DNA of 64,000 bases, taken from assembly GCF_003932755.1 (NCBI RefSeq), contig NZ_CP024202.1, positions 2,666,001 to 2,730,000 of the forward strand, written 5' to 3'. How positions within the stretch are numbered: the stretch's first letter is position 1; the number at the start of each line of letters is the position of its first letter. The position numbers and the translations under genes were made by a program. Positions 1-7,100 of the stretch are shown here, one piece after another. This DNA comes from Methylomicrobium sp. wino1 (GTDB lineage Bacteria > Pseudomonadota > Gammaproteobacteria > Methylococcales > Methylomonadaceae). The notes below the pieces were generated by a model. It was not told where the DNA came from. It worked only from the letters and a program-made list of their open reading frames with translations, and did no database searches.

Positions 1-71
1 CTCGTCTAGGAGATGACCATAAACCCGATATCGAAAAAATCATTGATGAAATGCAGGAGGCGTTGCAATGA
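1..71 (+). CDS. cas8f: Cas8f (Csy1) C-terminal end, partial
   Basis: Only the last 22 codons are in the window (frame from base 3, ending EALQ, stop TGA at 69-71). The tail is acidic and probably helical. Identity is inferred from position: in type I-F operons csy1 directly precedes csy2, and here the stop overlaps the next start by ATGA. Csy1/Cas8f is the large subunit of the I-F Cascade and recognises the PAM. The residues themselves are too few to prove the family. Confidence 0.7.
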   Translation, partial: RLGDDHKPDIEKIIDEMQEALQ

Positions 72-982
72 AAAAATTACTGATTCTGTCACGTTTAAAA
101 ATCCATAATGCCAATGCCTTATCCAGCCCTTATACCCTCGGTTTTCCAGCAATAACCGCTTGGTTAGGATTTGCCCATGCACTACAACGACGATTAAATG
201 AAGCTAACGAAGATTTTGAAGATCTGCAATTTAACAGCATCGCGGTGGTGTGCCATGAATTTAATTTACAAACCTACAAAGGTGAAAGTGATTTTAACTA
301 TTCCATCATATCCACCAGCAATCCTTTAAAAAAAGATGGCAAACGCCCTTCTACGATAGAGGAAGCCCGTTGCCACCTTAAGGTCTCGTTGGTCATTGAA
401 TATTCAGGTATTGACCAGGATGAGGCGCTGGAAATGAAAGAAGCTCTTCCAGCATTGCTGCATCGAATGAAAATTGCATCGGGCGATCTCATGAACGTAA
501 GCTTCAAGCCTGAATTAATAAAAATAACCAATCAGCAAGAAACCAAACGGCTGATGTCCAAACTAATGCCGGGCTATACGTTAGTAGAAAGACGCGACTT
601 GATGATCGAGGCAATGCAAAATGAAAACCTTGATGGCATGGATGCTCTGCTGGCGTATTTAAGCATTAACTCTCACTGTCAGGAGCAGGAAAATACAGAG
701 GATGAAAAAGCAAAAGTCGAATGGAAACAATCGCGCAAGCATTCGGGATGGCTTGTTCCAATTGCCACAGGTTTTCAAGGGATTAGTGAACCGTCCACTG
801 TCGAAAATCAACGCCATACAGCCTATCCACACCGGTTCGCTGAAACTGTTGTGACCTTAGGTGAATTCATAATGCCGACTCGCGTAGATCAGCTTGACAA
901 CATTCTCTGGCATTACGCCGATGTCAGCAATAATTTATATCTTTGCCAACAAAATCAACCCTATCAAAACGAACAGGAGTAA
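68..982 (+). CDS. cas5f: Type I-F Cascade subunit Cas5f (Csy2)
   Basis: A 304-residue protein matching the Csy2 family in length and in its N-terminal pattern (LILSRLKIHNANALSSPYTLGFP, then GFAHAL). In the I-F surveillance complex Cas5f pairs with Cas8f and binds the 5' handle of the crRNA. The start overlaps the upstream stop by ATGA, and a GGAGG motif lies about 8 bases before the ATG, so the start is well supported. It is the second visible gene of the cas8f-cas5f-cas7f-cas6f order. No frameshift or internal stop is present, so the effector half of the locus looks functional. Cas1 and Cas2-3 would lie upstream of the window and cannot be judged. Confidence 0.93.
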   Translation: MKKLLILSRLKIHNANALSSPYTLGFPAITAWLGFAHALQRRLNEANEDFEDLQFNSIAVVCHEFNLQTYKGESDFNYSIISTSNPLKKDGKRPSTIEEARCHLKVSLVIEYSGIDQDEALEMKEALPALLHRMKIASGDLMNVSFKPELIKITNQQETKRLMSKLMPGYTLVERRDLMIEAMQNENLDGMDALLAYLSINSHCQEQENTEDEKAKVEWKQSRKHSGWLVPIATGFQGISEPSTVENQRHTAYPHRFAETVVTLGEFIMPTRVDQLDNILWHYADVSNNLYLCQQNQPYQNEQE

Positions 983-986
983 TTCC

Positions 987-2000
987 ATGAAAAAAACCAA
1001 AGAAAATACCCCATCCGTATTAGCCTTTGAGAAAAAATTAGTCCCTTCTGATGGCTTTATGTTTGGTACGGCCTGGGAAAATCGTCATGAAGAAGCAACC
1101 CCTCTGACGTTAATTGAAAAATCAGTCCGCGGGGTAATTTCGAACAGGCTAAAACCTACTCAGGATGCCGATGAAGAGACCAAAAAGGCGAATCTTCAAG
1201 CGGTTGATAATTGTGCGCTGAAAGCGGACCAAGATACTTTAAAACTCAATTTCACGTTAAAAGTATTAAGTGGTGTAGAAACTCCATCCGCCTGTGATAA
1301 TAGAATTTTTAAAGACAGCTATATCTCGGTTGCTAAACGCTATATTGAAAAAGAAGGCTTCACCGCATTGGCCAAGCGTTATGCGATTAATATCGCCAAT
1401 GGTCGATTTTTATGGCGAAATCGAGTTGGTGTGGAAGCATTGGAAATTGAAGTCAAAACAATAGGAGAAGAATCAACAAGCTGGACTTTTGATGCTAATG
1501 ACAATATACAGCTTAATGACTTTACTATTGAAAATGACAAAATCAATGCACTGGCTAATGAGATTGCCTTGGCATTATCCGGTAAAAAAGACTATTTATT
1601 GCTCGATATTACTGCGTATGCCAAAGTTGGCAAAGCGCAGGATGTTTACCCCAGCGAAGAAATGGTATTGGATAAGAACAACAGCCAGAGCAAAAAAAGC
1701 AAAATTCTTTACCATGTGAATAAACAAGCCGCCATACACTCACAAAAAATCGGCAATGCCCTTCGGACTATTGATACCTGGTATCCTGATTTTTCCGAAA
1801 ATAACAACAAGCCGATTGCGATTGAAACCTATGGTTCGGTCACAAATTTAGGTGTTGCTTATCGCAAAGATAAAAAAGTTAATTTTTACACCCTATTCGA
1901 CTTATATGCACGCGATGAACCATTGTCGAGTAAAGACGATGAACATTATGTCATGGCGGTTTTGGTACGTGGCGGTGTGTTTGGGGAAAGCACAAAATGA
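987..2000 (+). CDS. cas7f: Type I-F Cascade backbone Cas7f (Csy3)
   Basis: A 337-residue protein starting MKKTKENTPSVLAFEKKL with the Csy3 hallmarks LVPSDGFMFGTAWE near the N terminus and TIDTWYPDF and YGSVTNLGVAYR in the C-terminal third. Several Cas7f copies form the helical backbone along the crRNA spacer. I chose the ATG at 987, preceded by AGGAG 6-10 bases upstream, over an in-frame start at 894 that lies inside cas5f. The gene begins 4 bases after the cas5f stop and overlaps cas6f by ATGA, so translational coupling along the operon is likely. Confidence 0.95.
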   Translation: MKKTKENTPSVLAFEKKLVPSDGFMFGTAWENRHEEATPLTLIEKSVRGVISNRLKPTQDADEETKKANLQAVDNCALKADQDTLKLNFTLKVLSGVETPSACDNRIFKDSYISVAKRYIEKEGFTALAKRYAINIANGRFLWRNRVGVEALEIEVKTIGEESTSWTFDANDNIQLNDFTIENDKINALANEIALALSGKKDYLLLDITAYAKVGKAQDVYPSEEMVLDKNNSQSKKSKILYHVNKQAAIHSQKIGNALRTIDTWYPDFSENNNKPIAIETYGSVTNLGVAYRKDKKVNFYTLFDLYARDEPLSSKDDEHYVMAVLVRGGVFGESTK

Positions 2001-2587
2001 AGTATTACCTAGACATCGCTCTTTTACCCGATGCGGAAGCCAATCTTGGCTTCGTCTGGTACAAGGTTTATCAGCAAATCCATTTGGCGCTGGCGGACAA
2101 TAAAATCGCAGAGAACCAGTCGGCGATTGCTGTTTCTTTTCCGGATTACGGGGCTAAACAATTTCCATTGGGGGATAAACTGCGGTTGTTTGCTGATACC
2201 CAGGTTCAATTGGAGAAAATAAATATAAACCAATGGCTGTCCCGCTTAACCGATTACACGCATGTGAAGCCCATTAAGCCAACGCCGGAAGCGATTAGTC
2301 AGTATGCTTGTTTTAAACGGAAACAATTTAAAAGTAATTTGCTGAAAGAGGCGGCAAGAAGGGCTCAATATAAGGGTGAATCATTGGAAGAAGCACTGGC
2401 GCATTTTGCTCATTATGAAAAAGAAAGTGCGTTGCCTTATATCAATATGACCAGTTTATCGATGGAGGACAACAGCAGTCCTCGAAATTTTAAACTGTTT
2501 GTGGCGCTTGAACTTTTTGATAAGCCTCAAACAGGGATTTTTAATTGTTATGGCCTTAGCAAAAACGCTACCGTCCCTTGGTTTTGA
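1997..2587 (+). CDS. cas6f: CRISPR endoribonuclease Cas6f (Csy4)
   Basis: A 196-residue Csy4-type protein. It cuts the repeat RNA 3' of the hairpin and stays bound to the mature crRNA. The N terminus MKYYLDIALLPDAEANLGF is typical, and a histidine falls at residue 29, the same number as the catalytic His29 of the Pseudomonas aeruginosa enzyme (known from the family, not tested here). The repeat downstream can form the expected CTGCC/GGCAG stem, which would leave an 8-base 5' handle CTTAGAAA. The start overlaps the cas7f stop. This is the last cas gene; the array begins about 1.6 kb downstream with a toxin-antitoxin unit between. Confidence 0.93.
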   Translation: MKYYLDIALLPDAEANLGFVWYKVYQQIHLALADNKIAENQSAIAVSFPDYGAKQFPLGDKLRLFADTQVQLEKININQWLSRLTDYTHVKPIKPTPEAISQYACFKRKQFKSNLLKEAARRAQYKGESLEEALAHFAHYEKESALPYINMTSLSMEDNSSPRNFKLFVALELFDKPQTGIFNCYGLSKNATVPWF

Positions 2588-2785
2588 AGGGGTAATGATT
2601 TCGTCCTACGCTCATTATTATTCATAGATCTACGTGGGAACGAGAGATAGCAACAGTCAAACCAACGGCCATCGTCACCCATTATTTATCGCTATGGAAA
2701 AACCGATGTGAACCAAGAACGACCTTTAGTTCTTATGGTTAAGCAATGACTGTTCCGTGCCGTTTTTTTGAGGAATGAGGGTGTG

Positions 2786-2816
2786 AACCAATTGTAGCAA
2801 ATGGCTACAATTGGTT
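2786..2816. promoter_or_regulatory. Perfect 12-bp inverted repeat upstream of antitoxin
   Basis: AACCAATTGTAG and CTACAATTGGTT flank a 7-base centre (CAAATGG), 27 bases before the antitoxin ATG. Antitoxins commonly repress their own operon by binding such palindromes, so this is a good operator candidate. There is no T-tract, so it is not a terminator. Confidence 0.55.
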
Positions 2817-2843
2817 CGTTTGATTCGATTAACGAGGTGCATC

Positions 2844-3260
2844 ATGGCTAAAGCAGCATCACCGATTCGTTTGCAGAAGGAATTGAAGAGTGCGGCGGAA
2901 TTAGCGGGAAAACGTTTTCATCGAAGTACTTCCGAACAAATCGAATATCGGGCGAAAATGGGGTGCAATGTTTCAACTATGTTGGACCCGGACGATTTGG
3001 TGGCTATCGCGGCAGGAGTTACAAAACTCGAGTTGGTTTCGGTATACGGCAAACCGGTCGATCCGGCTTCGGTTTTTCAAATGCTTGAGGACGAACGCGC
3101 TGCGGGAAGCTTGGCCCAGCGTGTTACAAACAGTCCGGTAACCTATCAAGCGTCTATCGATCACCCCGGCTGTCTGGAACAAATCGAGAGTACTGGTCGA
3201 ATCAGGGTCGGCAAGTTTATTGACGGCGAATTTGTCGAAATCACTAAAACCTTGTCTTAA
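2844..3260 (+). CDS. ParD-like antitoxin
   Basis: A 138-residue protein from the ATG at 2844 (GAGGTG about 8 bases upstream); a 149-residue reading from 2811 is less likely because it starts inside the palindrome. The N terminus MAKAASPIRLQKELKSAAEL followed by HRSTSEQIEYRAKMG resembles the ParD-like antitoxin family whose N-terminal fold binds DNA. The stop overlaps the next start (TAATG), the usual antitoxin-toxin layout. It would neutralise the downstream zeta-like kinase and repress the operon through the 2786-2816 palindrome. The antitoxin appears intact although its toxin gene is broken, so it may now be a solitary antitoxin. The family assignment is by pattern recognition. Confidence 0.7.
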   Translation: MAKAASPIRLQKELKSAAELAGKRFHRSTSEQIEYRAKMGCNVSTMLDPDDLVAIAAGVTKLELVSVYGKPVDPASVFQMLEDERAAGSLAQRVTNSPVTYQASIDHPGCLEQIESTGRIRVGKFIDGEFVEITKTLS

Positions 3261-4034
3261 TGGCCAAGAAACAGCTTTGGCTACTTGAGGGCGGCAATGG
3301 TGCCGGGAAAAGCACGTTTTATCATACGCAGCTGGCAAAGCGCGGCATTCCATTCGTTAATACCGATATTTTGGCTAAACAACTTTATCCCCTTGCACCG
3401 GAAGCGCACAGCTATGATGCGGCAAGGATAGCCGCGCAACTGCGTTCACAAATGTTGTTGGAAGGGCGCAGTTTCTGTTTTGAAACCGTATTCTCACATC
3501 CCTCGAAGGTCGACTTTGTCGCTCATTCAAAAGCATTGGGCTACGAAATTATTTTGATCTTTATTCATTTAGACAACGTATCGCTTAATCAAGCGCGAAT
3601 TTCCCAGCGGGTCAGCGAAGGAGGGCATTCCGTTCCCGAAGAAAAAGTACGAAGCCGAGTACCCAGGTTGTTAAAGCTTATTAAGCAAACCTTACCGCTA
3701 TGCGATCAATGCGGCTACTCACTTAACGCGGGATAGTTTAAGGTTAATCCGTTCGTGGTGAGCCTGTCGAACCATGAGCGGATTAACCTTCACCCTTCGA
3801 CAGGGCTATCCTGAGCGCAGCCGAAGGGCTTAGGGCGAACGGTTAAACCTTAGTGCTTTTGTCCCTCTTTAAGTGGGAAGCCATCAATGCTATCTGTTGG
3901 ATAATTCCAGTGCGGACAACCCGTTTAAAAAAGTTGGAATTATTCGAAACGGGAAAGCCGTGTTAAAACGGGACACAATTCCGGAATGGGCGAGGGTGTT
4001 GTTGGCAGATTATTTGCTTAATACTAAAAATTAA
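3260..4034 (+). pseudogene. Zeta-like P-loop kinase toxin gene, split by a miniature element
   Basis: The N-terminal 151 codons (3260-3712) encode a zeta-toxin-like P-loop kinase with Walker A GGNGAGKST near residue 11 and the FETVFSHPSKVDF segment. Zeta toxins phosphorylate UDP-N-acetylglucosamine or related substrates (family knowledge). At 3713 a 170-bp element enters, and the present frame ends at 3736 after a short foreign tail. Removing the element and one 8-bp duplicate (3713-3890, 178 bp, hence a frameshift) restores an open frame: ...LCDQC then YLLDNSSADNPF... to the TAA at 4032-4034, giving a 198-residue protein. LDNSS(A/S)DNPF is the C-terminal signature expected for this family. 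The insert therefore inactivated a once intact gene. Its 3' end abuts the CRISPR leader. Confidence 0.88.
3713..3882. mobile_element. MITE-like element, 170 bp, with 8-bp target duplication
   Basis: The ends are imperfect inverted repeats (GGCTACTCACTTAA on the left, TTAAGTGGGAAGCC on the right), flanked by a perfect direct repeat ATCAATGC at 3705-3712 and 3883-3890. No coding capacity. The core carries the widespread CCTTCGACAGGGCT...GAGCGCAGCCGAAGGGCT stem. A shorter relative in the opposite orientation lies at 56545-56671 with the same terminal sequence and the shared internal stretches TTTAAGGTTAATCCGTTCG and CCTTAGTGCTTTTGTCCC. Confidence 0.85.
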
Positions 4035-4056
4035 GCAATTGGACCCAAAAAATTTA

Positions 4057-4068
4057 GGCTCTTTAACA
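4057..4068 (+). promoter_or_regulatory. boxA-like antitermination element in leader
   Basis: GGCTCTTTAACA, followed by AT, closely matches the boxA of rRNA leaders (TGCTCTTTAACA). BoxA recruits NusB/NusE and protects long untranslated transcripts from Rho; boxA upstream of CRISPR arrays has been described in other bacteria. It suits an untranslated transcript more than 8.6 kb long. Confidence 0.65.
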
Positions 4069-4077
4069 ATATAGAAA

Positions 4078-4090
4078 AATCAAATAGTTA
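4078..4090 (+). promoter_or_regulatory. IHF-binding-site match in leader
   Basis: AATCAAATAGTTA fits WATCAANNNNTTR at every constrained base and lies 82 bases before repeat 1. IHF bending of the leader directs spacer integration in several type I systems including I-F (established knowledge); a role here is inferred. Confidence 0.5.
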
Positions 4091-4172
4091 TAAAGCAACG
4101 AAAAATAATGGTTAAAACGGTTATTTGCAGATAAGTAACTGTTGCCATTATTTTTTTGCGCTTTATACTACA

Positions 4173-7100
4173 GTTCACTGCCGCACAGGCAGCTTAGAAA
4201 CATAGAGCGTCATAAAATAGGGGAATTTTATGGTTCACTGCCGCACAGGCAGCTTAGAAAGTCAAAAACCGGATCAATATGATCGGGAAAATGTTCACTG
4301 CCGCACAGGCAGCTTAGAAAACCGCAGCCCGTGCAGAATCCAGATCTCGACAGTTCACTGCCGCACAGGCAGCTTAGAAACGCACCTCCGCTGTTATCGT
4401 ATCCTCCAAAAAGTTCACTGCCGCACAGGCAGCTTAGAAATGTGCAGAATCCCGAGGTTGAAGCAATCATCAGTTCACTGCCGCACAGGCAGCTTAGAAA
4501 GGAGTGGTGCGTTTACGTCGAAATGCCCGATGGTTCACTGCCGCACAGGCAGCTTAGAAATCATTGATATTTTGCTTGTCCTCGGTCGCTTCGTTCACTG
4601 CCGCACAGGCAGCTTAGAAATTGGCAGGCATCACCACAGGAGGGTTGCTGTGGTTCACTGCCGCACAGGCAGCTTAGAAACACGCATCGTGCGGCAGATG
4701 AATTGCGCCAAGGTTCACTGCCGCACAGGCAGCTTAGAAACAGCTTTATCATGCATCAACGCAACCCAAGGCGTTCACTGCCGCACAGGCAGCTTAGAAA
4801 GCGATAGCTGAATATGTGCGTTTCGTTTTTGCGTTCACTGCCGCACAGGCAGCTTAGAAATTTGAGCTGATTAATTGACGACATAGCCTTCCGTTCACTG
4901 CCGCACAGGCAGCTTAGAAAGATATCATCGGCGTTAAGTTTCATGCGATCGTGTTCACTGCCGCACAGGCAGCTTAGAAATACGAACGAGCAATATGGAT
5001 GAACCCGGTAACGTTCACTGCCGCACAGGCAGCTTAGAAAAGCGAGACTGCAACAGCCCAGAGCATCAAGTCGTTCACTGCCGCACAGGCAGCTTAGAAA
5101 CGGATAGACGGAATACAAAATTAGGGGATGAGGTTCACTGCCGCACAGGCAGCTTAGAAAGAACTGAAACCTGTTGAGCGATGCTGAAACGAGTTCACTG
5201 CCGCACAGGCAGCTTAGAAATGATCCGCGGGCAACGAGGAGCGCATTGAGCAGTTCACTGCCGCACAGGCAGCTTAGAAATATCAATATCGTCATGGTTT
5301 TGCTGGATTCACGTTCACTGCCGCACAGGCAGCTTAGAAAACGCTGCCCATGAGCGCGACGCCATTCGGCGCGTTCACTGCCGCACAGGCAGCTTAGAAA
5401 GCATCCAAGCCGCTATCGCCGTCGTATTTCAGGTTCACTGCCGCACAGGCAGCTTAGAAAGAAGCGAAGACAAAGCGCGTTGGCTTAAAAAAGTTCACTG
5501 CCGCACAGGCAGCTTAGAAATTGCTCGACAATACGCTGCATTTCAAGTTTTTGTTCACTGCCGCACAGGCAGCTTAGAAATCGGTCGCTTCTGGGAGGAT
5601 CGTTGAGTTAGTGTTCACTGCCGCACAGGCAGCTTAGAAAATTTGCACAGCCGGGAGCGCTTCTTTCATGAAGTTCACTGCCGCACAGGCAGCTTAGAAA
5701 TCTGTTCTCGTGATTACTTTCGGCGTGGAAATGTTCACTGCCGCACAGGCAGCTTAGAAAATAATCCAACCGAAACAGCGGTCTGTCCCGGCGTTCACTG
5801 CCGCACAGGCAGCTTAGAAAATTCAGGTGCGGCGGATACGTCATGCCCGGCCGTTCACTGCCGCACAGGCAGCTTAGAAACGTACCAAATCGGCATTCTC
5901 GATGCTTTCGGAGTTCACTGCCGCACAGGCAGCTTAGAAATGCGCGTCGTCCAGATGGTCGGGTGACGTGTGGTTCACTGCCGCACAGGCAGCTTAGAAA
6001 ATCCCGAAATTGAATCGTCCCAGTAACCGCAAGTTCACTGCCGCACAGGCAGCTTAGAAAGTGTTCAGTGCATTTGTATTGATAGACCGGCAGTTCACTG
6101 CCGCACAGGCAGCTTAGAAATTATCGAGGTTTCGGCTTTCGGCGAGACAATGGTTCACTGCCGCACAGGCAGCTTAGAAATCTTATTGTAATAATTAATA
6201 AATTCTAGTCAAGTTCACTGCCGCACAGGCAGCTTAGAAATTGATCCAGTCGGTACGGCGAGCCGGTCACGCGTTCACTGCCGCACAGGCAGCTTAGAAA
6301 GATATCATCGGCGTTAAGTTTCATGCGATCGTGTTCACTGCCGCACAGGCAGCTTAGAAAATCGTAGTTTAGATAAACACTCGTAAGCGGCTGTTCACTG
6401 CCGCACAGGCAGCTTAGAAACCGTTCAATTAACGACTCCGGATCAATTTCAAGGTTCACTGCCGCACAGGCAGCTTAGAAAGGTGTGATCGTGGCCACGT
6501 GGTCGGTAATGTCGTTCACTGCCGCACAGGCAGCTTAGAAAATCTAGGAATGAAGATGTTAAAGCCCCATTGCGTTCACTGCCGCACAGGCAGCTTAGAA
6601 ATAACCAGGGCTTATTAACGAGGTGAAAGCCATGTTCACTGCCGCACAGGCAGCTTAGAAAGGTTCAGGGTATAGCCAAGATCGCTAATCAACGTTCACT
6701 GCCGCACAGGCAGCTTAGAAAATTTGTTGCCGCAAACACTGGCAAAGGGCGTGGTTCACTGCCGCACAGGCAGCTTAGAAACGCGACACATTCGATAACC
6801 ACGCTATCGTCCTGTTCACTGCCGCACAGGCAGCTTAGAAAAATCGCCAGGTTTATTGGCATTTGCATTTCAGGTTCACTGCCGCACAGGCAGCTTAGAA
6901 AACAAAGCCATTTTTTACGCCGGTGTAGCTAATGTTCACTGCCGCACAGGCAGCTTAGAAAGTTTTTCGGCTGCATCGATCTCTCTTAGCCAGGTTCACT
7001 GCCGCACAGGCAGCTTAGAAACAAAGCGATCATCAAGAGCAGTCAGGGTGCCGGTTCACTGCCGCACAGGCAGCTTAGAAAACGCAGGACGTTGAATGAG

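Larger units (their letters stand above)
4035..4172 (+). promoter_or_regulatory. CRISPR leader
   Basis: An AT-rich stretch between the toxin remnant and the first repeat. It contains a boxA-like GGCTCTTTAACA (4057-4068) and a full match to the IHF consensus WATCAANNNNTTR (4078-4090). Near the first repeat, TTGCCA and TATACT (4142-4147, 4164-4169, 16 apart) could form a promoter, but it would initiate inside repeat 1. Leader polarity is supported by perfect repeats at this end and decayed repeats at the other. Confidence 0.8.

Noticed and set aside
2752-2762. GTTCCGTGCCG upstream of the antitoxin, resembling the first bases of the CRISPR repeat (possible pseudo-repeat of a CRISPR-linked RNA toxin-antitoxin)
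   Set aside because: Only 9 of 11 bases match and the CTGCC/GGCAG hairpin needed for Cas6f is absent.
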